Below are positions 49,567 to 59,552 of a stretch of 64,000 nucleotides of DNA, in pieces; positions within the stretch are counted from its first letter, which is position 1; every line of letters begins with the position of its first letter. Source of the stretch: Utricularia gibba (Eukaryota > Streptophyta > Magnoliopsida > Lamiales > Lentibulariaceae); assembly GCA_002189035.1 (NCBI GenBank), contig NEEC01000008.1:2542001-2606000 (forward strand). The letters run 5' to 3'. A model generated the notes under the pieces. The model saw only the letters and a list, made by a program, of their open reading frames with translations, made no database searches and had not been told where the DNA came from. The translations under genes and the position numbers were made by a program.

Positions 49567-49684
49567 TAACAAATAAAGACTACTCAAATACGGCACCACT
49601 TTCCTTGGTCATTAAGTCTAATGGGATGCACCTTTTATTTTGTAATAAAATTGAAAAGGAACGGACATCATGATTCATGAGAGC

Positions 49685-49691
49685 TATAAAT
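49685..49691 (+). promoter_or_regulatory. TATA box of CYP78A
   Basis: TATAAAT, 74 bp before the last base ahead of the ATG at 49765, so transcription probably starts near 49715 with a leader of about 50 nt. Confidence 0.65.
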
Positions 49692-49764
49692 GCCCCATTC
49701 GTGTGGTGAAAAGTTTATCACATAACTACCAGTAACGAACAAAACTTCCGCATTCCTCTTCACG

Positions 49765-51416
49765 ATGTGGGTTCAGACACCAAGCCTCCTCCTCTTCACC
49801 CCATCATTGCTAAACTCGCTTCCACTCTCATGCTTCCTGTTGGTTGTGGCGGTTTTCGCCTTCTGGGTCTCTCCCGGTGGGCTTGCATGGGCACTTGCAC
49901 ACACCGCAAAGGCCAGTAAGAGTAGTGATAGTGTTAGTATTGGGATTCCGGGGCCCTTTGGCTTCCCTCTCCTGGGCTCGGCGCTTATTTTCGTCACCTC
50001 CACCCCATATCGGATCCTGTCGGAGGCTTCTAGAAGGCTGAAAGCTACTCGTTTGATGGCCTTCTCGGTCGGGTTTACTCGAATGGTCATTTCGAGTCAC
50101 CCGGCTACTGCAAAGGAGATTCTCGGTAGCTCTGCTTTCGCTGACAGGCCGGTGAAGGAGTCTGCTTATGGACTGCTGTTCGATAGAGCCATGGGTTTCG
50201 CTCCGTATGGGGAGTACTGGCGAAATTTGAGGAGGATCGCAGCTACTCATCTGTTTAGCCCGAAAAGAGTTGCTGGTTTTGGGGATTTCAGGAGAGAAAT
50301 CGGAGAGAAAATGGCTGAGGAAATAACGTTGAAAATGGAGAAAAACTGCAGGGTTCAGCCGAGGGAAGTGCTCCACTATGGGTCTTTGAACAATGTGATG
50401 ATGTGTGTATTTGGGAAAAACTATGATTTCGGTGATGAACATGGAGATGCAGTTGAGTTGGAGGAGATGGTGAGAGAAGGGTATCAACTGCTAGGAATTT
50501 TCAACTGGAGCGATCACTTTCCCTTTCTGGGGTGGCTTGATTTGCAGGGAGTGAGAAAAAGGAGCAAACTTTTGGTTCAAAAAGTTAATCGCTTTGTTGG
50601 GAAGATCATAATGGAGCATAGAAACAGAAGAGTTAACCAGAAAGAGCAGCATTCTCATGATTTTGTTGATGTTTTGCTTGATTTGGAGGACGAACACTTG
50701 CTTTCTGACTCTGATCTCATTGCTGTCCTTTGGGTAACTTTAACTTCAAAAGTAGTAATCTTAGTCATCTCTTTTTCTTACCCTAAACAAGTGTCTTTTT
50801 TCTCCATGATCAGGAAATGATTTTCAGAGGGACAGATACAGTAGCCATTCTATTAGAATGGATCTTAGCAAGAATGGTGCTTCATCCTGAACTCCAAGCC
50901 AAGGCTCAAGAGGAAATCGACAGGGTCACTGGGAAGAATAGACCAGTGAACGATTCCGACTTGCCAAATCTCCACTACCTCCAAGCCATAGTGAAGGAAA
51001 CTCTTAGAGTCCACCCTCCTGGTCCTCTCCTTTCATGGGCTCGTCTTGCTGTCCACAACACTCACGTCGACGGTCGCTTCGTCCCGGCTGGGACAACCGC
51101 CATGGTTAACATGTGGGCCATCACACACGACCCAGAGGTGTGGCCGGAGCCCGAAAAGTTTCAGCCTGAGAGATTCTTGCATCAAGATGTGGCCATCATG
51201 GGGTCTGATCTAAGGCTTGCACCATTCGGCTCGGGGCGAAGAGTGTGCCCTGGTAAGGCCATGGGGCTTGCGACGGTTCAGCTGTGGCTCGCTCAGCTGC
51301 TTCAGAGGTTCGAGTGGTTAGCCACAGATGAATGTGGAGTGGACTTGAGTGAATCGTTAAAGCTCTCCATGGAGATGAAGCAGCCTCTCATTTGCAAAGC
51401 AATTCCCAGGACTTGA
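49765..51416 (+). CDS. CYP78A: CYP78A-type cytochrome P450 (KLUH group)
   Basis: Two exons, 49765-50733 and 50814-51416, give 523 residues. The CYP78A family has this single phase-0 intron before EMIFRGTDT. The N-terminus has the ER membrane anchor and the family's GGLAWALA segment, followed by the Pro-rich hinge [11 protein letters not shown]. Conserved P450 features are all present: I-helix [11 protein letters not shown]-helix ETLR, PERF (FQPERF), and the heme loop [10 protein letters not shown] with its Cys ligand. CYP78A enzymes (KLUH and relatives) promote organ and seed growth without acting on hormones known so far; their substrate is not settled. The exact member of the family cannot be fixed from this reading. 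Confidence 0.94.
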
Positions 51417-52009
51417 TGACCGGCGAGAGAGTTTTCACTGGCTGCCTGGGGTGTTTTAGTATACAAAAAACATGATAATCTAGATGAATGTTGACAGTGT
51501 TGGATACGAGCCTTGCTTCTGTAAGTATGCAGTGGAAGTATCTTTCTAAATACTTTACTGTGTACATATGATGCTAATCGCTTGCATCAACTTCTGTAAC
51601 AATGTGGAAGCTCCTAGTTTATGCTCATGCATCCTAGATTTTATACTTCAAACTCGAATTCATTGTTCAAAACATGCAATATCTTTAATGCTTTTACAGA
51701 ATCTAACTTTTTTGAAAGGAAACAGTAGTCTCTACCACCTCAAACATGAGTATGAAATGAATCAGAAAGCTGCTTAGCATCCACTATATGCTCGCACAGC
51801 AAAAGAGCACGCAAGAGAAACTAGTGAATCGTGTGTTGCATGATTAAGCAAAGTGAGTGCACAGATTGTGACCAATCATTCGAGCCCTACTGTGCCCTGT
51901 AAAGAAGGAACTAGTGGAGTGCAGGTTGGTTCCCTCCATCCACTTTCCCACTAGTGGAGTGGCGAAGAGCAGCAATCCTTTACTCAAGCGTAATACAACG
52001 TCCTAACCC
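51417..52009. other. CYP78A 3' UTR and spacer
   Basis: Probable 3' UTR to about 51700, then a spacer with a repeated ACTAGTGGAGTG motif at 51911 and 51952. No gene is seen. Confidence 0.4.
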
Positions 52010-52619
52010 TCACATCTGGATTCTTTTCACATGTTCATCTTCTTCATTTTTCGACCTTCTTTGTATCAGCAACCAAATGTTGCTTTGCCTCATTGAACCT
52101 GTAGCCAATCCACAAGATGATTCTTCTTTATTACAAAAGGCAAATCCACTTTTAATGTCTGATCGCCCAAGATCACTTCTGAGTAAAGCTAACAGAGGGG
52201 AGGATGATGACGCAATGCAACACCCAGGCCCTTCAATCATTGAAAAAGAAGATGTCGATGCCAAACCTGCATTGGGCCTTTCCCCAACTATCACTTTCAC
52301 TCCAAAAACAACTAGCAGAAGATGAAAAAGCAGAAGTCCCACCTTTATTCTCAAGCGCTGTTCTCATGGCTCCGAGTTCATTTTCAAGGCGCGCAGAATC
52401 ATTTTGCTTATCTGATGACTGTCTTCCTGTTGGCGAAACAACACGTCTCCTGCTACTGGGTTTTAGCAAGTCTTGAAAGCTGTGGAGCACATCGCTTGAG
52501 ACATCTGAATCATCTCCAAGTTGCAACCTTGTGTTCCTTCGCAGAGCTGCAAAGATCCCATGATTATCTTCTTGAATTGACTTCCATTCGAATAAAGGTG
52601 GCAACCCAAATAAAGCCAA
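52010..52619 (-). pseudogene. Possible broken gene fragment in two frames
   Basis: From an ATG at 52619 the minus strand reads GLPPLFEWKSIQEDNHGIFA and LQLGDDSDVSSDVLHSFQDL for about 100 residues, then loses quality near 52330. An overlapping frame takes over with VIVGERPNAGLASTSSFSMI and SDLGRSDIKSGFAFCNKEES to 52010. The pair looks like one coding sequence with a frameshift or a missed intron. I do not recognise the family. It could also be the end of a longer gene copied here. Confidence 0.35.
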
Positions 52620-53110
52620 GCCGATGGAGAAAACAAAACCAAAAATATTAAATTTTATTCAATATTTAGCTAAAACAAAATTTATACAATTATTTAAAAT
52701 ATTGAATAAATAAACTGTTCAATCTTATTGATACGTTAAAATTTGAAGATTAAATATATTAACAGAGATTAATTATATTATTTTCATGGAATATTAAAAA
52801 TTAGTATTTATTTCACCATTCCCCGAAATAAATATTTTTAATTTATTAATCATGCTTCTCTAAAAATATTTAATAAAATAAATTTTAAATTTCTATATAT
52901 TCTTAAGAAAATTCACAATAATTTTTTTTGGGCTGGGCTTATATCACAAGAATGAAAGAGGAGAAGAAAAGCCTTAGGCGGCATTCGGGCGGACACGTGT
53001 CAGCTGAGTCAGCAGGAGGCCAGCTGCGTGTCTACCTACGTGTGAATTCTCCACCGTCCCTTCACAAAGAAATTCGATTCGGAAGAACAGATTCTGCGCG
53101 CTCGAATTTG
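52620..53110. other. AT-rich spacer and cystatin promoter
   Basis: AT-rich from 52640 to 52930. The last 180 bp is richer in GC and contains ACACGTGTC and TACGTG-type sites (ABRE or G-box cores at 52995 and 53038), possible ABA or stress elements of the cystatin gene. Confidence 0.4.
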
Positions 53111-54799
53111 ATGAAACTGAAGGGTTTCCTTTTTCTTCCTGCTGCTGCTCCAGTTTTTCTCTTGTTGCTGCTGCAATTTCCTTGTTTTTCAAGTTCCCTA
53201 ACGTGTCATCCAGACAAGGGCTTGGAATTTTGCAGCCAAGGGACCAGTGGCGATCACCCCATGGCGAATACTCCTGGGGGCCTCCGTGATTCCGAAACTG
53301 ATCAAGATCACTCCCTCGCCCAGTTCGCTGTTGATCAGCACAATAACAAAGAGGTTTGTTGTATCTAGGCCCTTTTCTTACTTTACCCCTGATGACTATT
53401 TATGTGGCTCCTGATTCAGGGCTAGACAGTTGTTATGATCGACATAATCCTCTTTTGATTCGGCGTTCATATTGATTGGATTTACGGATCCATGTTTTTT
53501 ACTTCTTGTTGTTTATCTTTATTGGTTTTTGTTGTCTCTCTTTTTTTTCCAGAATGCATTGCTGCAGCTAGTCAGGGTTACCAAGTCGCAAGAGCAGGTC
53601 GTGGCAGGGAAGATTCATCATCTTACACTCGAAGTTGATGATGCAGGACAAAAGAAACTGTATGAGGCAAAAATCTGGGTCAAACCATGGATGAACTTTA
53701 AGGAACTTCAAGAGTTTAAGCATATCGAAGATATCCCTTCTTCAGTTTCCACAGAACATGATGCTAATAAAGGTAGTTTCTGATTGAAATAGCATAGTTT
53801 TCTCCTATTTCCGTGGACAAGTAGCATTGTTGAGGAGGGTGACGGAAAAATTATAGTTCTTGATCTGTCACTTGGTGTGCCAAATCGTACCTCCATTTGC
53901 TGATGTGGTTGCTGCTTTTGTTTCCATATCGGAGGATGTTGATCTTCTTTGATTCAAATTTAGGATCCAGCTACACCGTTGCTAGGGCTTAGGTTCATTG
54001 TAGACTGAGTGCTTGATGTTTATCTAGAATAGATTTGGACAAAGTTGTACTACTCAATTATCTGTTTCAGATGAGGAGTTAAGTGAATGGCGATCAGTGC
54101 CGGTTAAAGATCCAATTGTTCAAGAAGCAGCTCATCATGCTATCAAATCGATTCAGCAGAGATCTAATTCGCTGCTGCCTTATGAACTTCGCGAGATCCT
54201 CCATGCAAATGCGCAGGTTGGTGTTTGTGGAAATTTGGCTTGCTTGTTATTCAACATATGCCGTCATACAATTTATGTCTGTTGGAGATACCGCCTGCCA
54301 AATATGTGATGGTGGTGTAGTGTCACTCTTCTTTTACTAAAAAATAATTTCTTGTTATATGGCACTGATGTTCCCCCCAGACTATGCTGTTATTGGTATT
54401 AGAATAGGATTGTCTTTGCATTCATTCATCCAATAGGCGCATTCAAAAAGACTTCGATCCTTCTATTAATCTCAAGGGTCAAGTTTTAGTAGTTGCATTG
54501 GGTATGAGGAAAATAGCTGACTCTGCACATTAGGTGCGAAGAACAACTCTTTTTTTTTTGTGCAGGTGCACTTCAGTATAGGTCCCATATGTTTGTTTGT
54601 TTGTTTCCTGCAAGCGAAGATGAGTATCGACTAACACCTGATGGGGTTTGTTGAATAGGTTGTAGACTCCTCTACCAAGTTTGACATACTTCTCAGATTG
54701 AAAAGGGGAGACAAAGAAGAGAAGTTCAAGGTTGAGGTGCACCACAGTGGTGAAGGTAACTTCCTGTTGAGGAGGATGGATGCCCATCACTCAGCATAA
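53111..54799 (+). CDS. Phytocystatin with C-terminal legumain-inhibitor extension
   Basis: Exons 53111-53353, 53553-53772, 54071-54216 and 54659-54799 give 249 residues in correct phase. A signal peptide ([18 protein letters not shown]) sends it to the secretory pathway. The first cystatin domain has the plant LARFAV-type helix ([14 protein letters not shown]), the QVVAG loop and the PW motif (KIWVKPW), the surfaces that plug papain-like cysteine proteases. The C-terminal extension, present only in the larger plant cystatins, has SNSLLPYEL, the SNSL motif known to inhibit legumain (vacuolar processing enzyme). Arabidopsis CYS6 is the closest layout I know. A likely role is control of proteases in seeds or in defence. 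Confidence 0.93.
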
Positions 54800-55453
54800 C
54801 TAAACCAAGGCCATGGTAACGATGATCTGCTTAGAGTAAATGTGTGATGCCTTGTAAGACTACTTTCACAGTGTCCTGCCTCCCCTGGCAACTATGCATT
54901 GTGTCATATGAATAAGATTCAGACTTTGTATCTTTTACCTTGCGGTTGCAATGGATGGATATATGAAATGAAGGGTGCCCTTACCTGGTTCTACTTCTGT
55001 GAATCCTTCCATGATCCCCCATTTCTGGCCCTAAGTCAGAAAGACAAGAAAACGCTCACGAGATCTGGCGGGGGGTTCATTTATGAAGGCTGCCCGTCTC
55101 TTCTCCAAGTTAGCTCCCTTCTTTAATATCATTTTCTTTTGAAGAGATACAACAGAATCATTTATTATATGAAGCAACGTTCGTTTCAGGATTCCAGTAT
55201 ACTGAACGGAAAACGTGCCATGTGTTTCATTTTTTATTTTTACTTCCAATAAAGTGAAATCATATTATGTTATTATTAATGTCAATGGTACTTGCTTGGG
55301 GTTTTTTTGAAAATAAATTTGAAATTGTGTTGTATAGGCCACGTCCATAAGTGCATGGCCTCCCCCATTTTAATTGCCTTTTTCAATCGTCGCTTTTCAA
55401 ATTTTCAACTCCACTGTAACTCACACTCCGCCGTTCCATCGCCGGGGAACTCA
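54800..55453. other. Cystatin 3' region and spacer
   Basis: Probable cystatin 3' UTR to about 55000, then an AT-rich stretch to 55330. The last 120 bp is the leader of the next gene. No other gene is seen. Confidence 0.4.
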
Positions 55454-56361
55454 ATGAGCGCGAGGATGAAAATGAAGGACCTGGCGTCGTGCTTCTACGC
55501 ATGCCGCTTGCAGATGGGTAATCGAATCTGTATTTCTTTTTTTGTTTTCTCGGCATCCAGTTTATGATAATGTGAATGTTACGCTGTCTCTTTCATTTGA
55601 TTCCAGAAGATGAACCTGGGATCTTGAAAGAATCGCCGCAGTCTCCGGCTGGAGAAGGCGGCCGTAGAAAGAGAGCAGCGAAAATCAGGAAGCGCAGCTG
55701 TAGTGAGCCGGGCTTCGGTGAGGAGGATTACATCGTCTTCTGTTTCCGCGACGACGGTGCCATCTACGTCCTAAATGAGCGCGGTGGCGGCTCATCTGAA
55801 GAATACGGTGACGGTTGTGAAGCCTCAGCCGCCGTCCCTCCATCCAAAGCTGAAATAAAAGTAAGTGATCATCGCTTATGTTTTCGCAGTTTGCACTACT
55901 CTGATTCTAGACTTTCGCTTGGCTCTGTAAACTTCACTGCGATGAATGCCTCCGGCCACCATCGGATTCCAACGCCGTTCACCCAACCCAACCACCCCAG
56001 ATCAAGGTAAAGACAATAACTTCAAACAGCAATCAACTTCCACAAAAGTTTCAGATATTCAAAAAGCACAATCTCAGGATGAGAAGCAGAGGCTCCCCAA
56101 AACGGCAGATCATGGAAATGGGAGCAAAGTTGAGTCTCTGGAGTCGTGTGATTCAAACCCATCGGAGACCAGCACCACCAGCTCCTTTGCCTTCCCAGTG
56201 TGAGTAGCAAAAAACACCCAATTCGTTTGATTCTTGCTATACACACACAAAATAAGCTTGTGCTGGTTTGGTGTGTTCCTAGTTTGGGGCCGGAGTGGAT
56301 GGGGAGTCCCGATCACATGCCCACCGCGAGACGAGCCGATCGCAGCGACGTAGTTGTATAG
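55454..56361 (+). CDS. Plant protein with C-terminal FPVL-EW-GSP-MP motif
   Basis: Exons 55454-55517, 55607-55860, (56001 or 56030)-56199 and 56283-56361. It starts MSARMKMKDLASCFYACRLQ. Exon 2 is basic, then gives EEDYIVFCFRDDGAIYVLNE. The last exons give TSTTSSFAFPVLGPEWMGSP and DHMP, a motif seen at the C-terminus of a plant-specific family of unknown function. The exon 2/3 join is awkward. Donor ATAAAA/GTAAGT leaves phase 0, while the best acceptor (before 56001) needs one extra base. Acceptor 56030 restores the frame but loses ten residues, giving 188. One missing G at 55860 would explain it. The two exon choices should be tested with cDNA. Confidence 0.68.
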
Positions 56362-57307
56362 TGTACAACAAATTTGACTCTCTGTATTTTGATTATAAAT
56401 AAAACGGTTATCGAGACCCTATTTCGAATAAATATTAAAATTAGTAGTTTTGTTATTAAATACGAACAATTTATATTTTTATAAATTTTAAGTTTTTATA
56501 GAAAAGTAATGTCAAACATAATTTTTGTTCAAAAAGTTTCCTTTTTTTTTCTTGAATCTACTTCATGCTTGCTTCTATTTTTTGGGGAAGTATTTTTAAT
56601 ATATAAATTTGATTCATACTAATCAAAGTATATTGTTTCAAAATTCATTTTGAATTGATTTTGTTAAGTAATAAAAGTCTATTTTTGAAATAAACTAAAC
56701 CCATGACAAATCAGCTTCACTCGAACGAACAAGAACAATCGTTTTCATAGGAAGCATCAAGTTATGTCTTAATTTTAATATTTATATTAAAATAATATCT
56801 TGAATTCAAGTACTTTTTCCATACAATTTTTGCTCTTAAAACATTAAACATTAAAACCTGAAAATAGCAACCTGCTTGATCTTATCAAAACATACCCCTC
56901 ATAAGTTCATCCCTATGTGCATAAATTTTTTTATTGATTTTATTGTTCAATATAATTGATCAAAGGAGATCATAAATTTAGAAATAATTCTTATTTTTAC
57001 AGAAATATAATTCATATTTATTATAAATAAATTTTGGAAAAGCAAAGCTTCTTCCAAGCAGCACCTGTATGCGTCATGGATGATGCATGTCATGACTCGA
57101 TGGAATCGTCCATAGCATCTCGTTTTCTTTAACCGCACGCAACTTCTTTAATAATTATTAAAATGATTTTTTTTGTGGCTGGGAGAATTAATTGAATTTT
57201 CTCAATATGGTGTTTAATTGACTACATGTCATGACAAACAGCGGTTGAAAAGTTGTTACAACGTGCAAGGAAAGCGAAAGTCAACTATACACTTCAGTGG
57301 TTTCTAT
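56362..57307. other. AT-rich spacer
   Basis: Very AT-rich, with homopolymer runs. No gene supported. The end probably holds the 3' UTR of the minus-strand DUF716 gene. Confidence 0.45.
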
Positions 57308-58261
57308 CTACCGTTCGATGTCCATTGCACCCAATCTTGATTTCCCGATCTGAAGAAAGCTCCCCGCCTCGCCGGAACTGCCGACATGGAGGTGCTTTTG
57401 CTCCTCGGCTCCGCCGTGGGGATAGTGATCGGAATCGAATTCGGATAGCGTCCGGTAGCGAATTTCGTCATGCCGCAATAGTTTGTCCATCGCGAGATAA
57501 AGGGTCATGGAGAAAACCGTCACTCCGGCGACATACCAGCCGAACTGGATGTTGACGAGGGATTTGGCCCTGGCGAGGGCGGCGGCGGCGCTGCAGCGGA
57601 CGACCTTGTGGCCGTCTTCTAGGTTGAGGAAGCAGCCCTTGGGGATGAAGGCGGGTGTCCAAAGCATGAACCCCATGACAGCAAGCCACACGCCTTGAAA
57701 CAACACGCTGACAGATCTCAGGAACCCGATCAGGAAGTTCTCAGGAGTGTATGCGCCCAAAAGGGTAGTCATCAGAGACACAAAGATTACAATTTGGAGC
57801 AGCCAGTGATACTGGCCTTCGACGCCCATGTGGTCCGCCGAGTGAAGGTGGAAGAGGAGGAGCATCTGAGCGAAGGCCATGGATGCAAGCAAGTAGGTCA
57901 AACTGCGCTTCCCGGGAGAGGAGAGCTTGTCAAGGAGGATGGAAAACAGCGCGTAGATGAAGAAAGTTAAGGATATATTGGAATGCTCGAAGTTGTGTAA
58001 ATGGTTGGAGGGGATTGTTCCGTCGGCGTCGAGGGGCTGGTGGCGGTGGGGGCCGATGAACAGCTCCATGGAGATGGACGTGACGGTCCCAACGACGATG
58101 AGATAGAGCTCCAAGTACCGGCACCCCGCCACCGGAAACCATGGCGAGGAAACAAACGATTTAGGGTTCAGAGCATAGCGCCGAATGTTGCTGAAGAGAT
58201 GCCATAACCCGATAACCAGGAACCCGAATCCAGGGCCAACATGGCCAATCAAGGTGCCCAT
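57308..58261 (-). CDS. DUF716 / TMEM45-type multi-span membrane protein
   Basis: Single exon, 317 residues, start at 58261 (MGTLIGHVGPGFGFLVIGLW). It has about seven membrane spans, for example LELYLIVVGTVTSISMEL, TFFIYALFSILLDKL, LASMAFAQMLLLFHLHSADH and FGWYVAGVTVFSMTLYLAMD. The HLHSADHMGVEGQYHWLLQ block and ELFIGPHRH are typical of plant DUF716 proteins related to animal TMEM45. Some tobacco members respond to viral infection, but the molecular function is unknown. The C-terminal tail is hydrophilic and His/Glu-rich. Confidence 0.88.
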   Translation of the reverse strand: MGTLIGHVGPGFGFLVIGLWHLFSNIRRYALNPKSFVSSPWFPVAGCRYLELYLIVVGTVTSISMELFIGPHRHQPLDADGTIPSNHLHNFEHSNISLTFFIYALFSILLDKLSSPGKRSLTYLLASMAFAQMLLLFHLHSADHMGVEGQYHWLLQIVIFVSLMTTLLGAYTPENFLIGFLRSVSVLFQGVWLAVMGFMLWTPAFIPKGCFLNLEDGHKVVRCSAAAALARAKSLVNIQFGWYVAGVTVFSMTLYLAMDKLLRHDEIRYRTLSEFDSDHYPHGGAEEQKHLHVGSSGEAGSFLQIGKSRLGAMDIER

Positions 58262-59552
58262 TCTCCGCTTTTGTGAGGAAGATAAGATGTGGATAAGCAG
58301 AGGGGGTTTTTATCGATGTGGGATGTGGACTTTGGACTTTTACTAGGAAATGTGCACGACAACACAAGACAAGACCGTTTGGAAAGTCTAGAGGGTTCTT
58401 ATTAAAATGGAGCCTTGAAGCATAACCTTATTATTAAACTTGGCACAATTGGAATGGGGGCACGCGGATGAGGTTCGGTCAACCAAGTACCTTGTACCAA
58501 ATGCAAACGTGGCATGGGGGTTGTTAGCTTCTAAGTAAGCCGTAATCTTATCGTTTGGTAGGTTTTAGAGACTATTATGTAATTCGAAGTTGTGATTTAG
58601 ATTATATAGAATAAAATTAATTTTAAAATTATAAAATTGTTTTGTAACATAATAATAAATTATATATTAAATTTAATTTTATGATATAAATGTATTTTTA
58701 TATTAGACGAAAAATGAATATTATAATTTTTTAATTACTATACTATTTAATCGATAATACATAAATTTAAGAAATTTAATAATTTCTAAAATTAATGACA
58801 AAATCTTAATTTTTAATTTCATTATATAACAGAATGATGAAAGATTAAAATCTTTAAAAATTAAATAAAATTACTCAATAAAATTGTGTTTATAGAATAA
58901 CCCTTAATCTTAGAAATACGTGTATTAATAATTTTTACTTCCAAAGACGTGTATATTAAAAATTACATATGCTTATTAAATAATTTTTCAAATAATTAAT
59001 TGAATCATATTTTTTGAAACTCTTCATTAGTAATTTTTCTTAGTCAATCAAATTTAATATATATTAAATATAATGATCTTTTAAATATACATTTATTAAC
59101 GGAATATACCCAAGAAAAATAGGTATACCCCTTTTATTAATATTATTGACGAACTATACCGCTATGGGGAGGCTCTACGAGTTGAGTCTTCCCCCAGGCT
59201 CCATCTGCAACCATTTTCTTCATTTGATGGTTACAGTTTATTCGGCTATGTGGGAATCTTGAACAAGAATCAGAGAACATTGTGGGCAGTCTGATGAGCG
59301 TGGATACAAATTTGTGAACGCTCTGATGAGCCTTGATGTTTTTTTTCTCTGAATGCAGGGCAGTTGTTCGATGATATTCTGCTAAAGGGCATTCTAGAGA
59401 TGAGTGGATTGTAAGGTAGGTTCGGTGTCTACTAGTATGAGGGCGGACAAAAGAAGATAAAAACTTGTGAGTTTGGTTTGGAATATGGTTATTCGTTTTG
59501 GTTCCCGGTTTGTTTCAGGGGGTTTTCTCTTGGATTGATTGGGGAGAATACT
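58262..59552. other. Spacer between DUF716 and SPPA
   Basis: DUF716 leader to about 58340, then an AT-rich block from 58540 to 59100 (partly MITE-like, see below). From 59150 the sequence becomes the likely SPPA leader, with a TGCAG acceptor-like site at about 59355 that could close a leader intron. Confidence 0.35.
58548..58925. repeat. Second AT-rich MITE-like element
   Basis: Begins ATCTTATCGTTTGGTAGGTT, like the GGTCGTTTGGTT end of the element at 3422. An inner GTTTTGTAACATAAT is mirrored by the complement of ATTATATAACAGAATG near 58825. Edges and target duplication are not resolved. Confidence 0.35.

Larger units (their letters stand above)
47481..49684. other. Repeat-rich spacer before CYP78A
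   Basis: No supported gene. Includes an imperfect inverted repeat at 48108-48188, an AT-rich block from 48280 to 48480, and two copies of a dispersed repeat at 49251 and 49530. Confidence 0.45.

Noticed and set aside
49828-50487. 219-residue minus-strand ORF opposite CYP78A
   Set aside because: It is an antisense shadow of a clear P450 exon.
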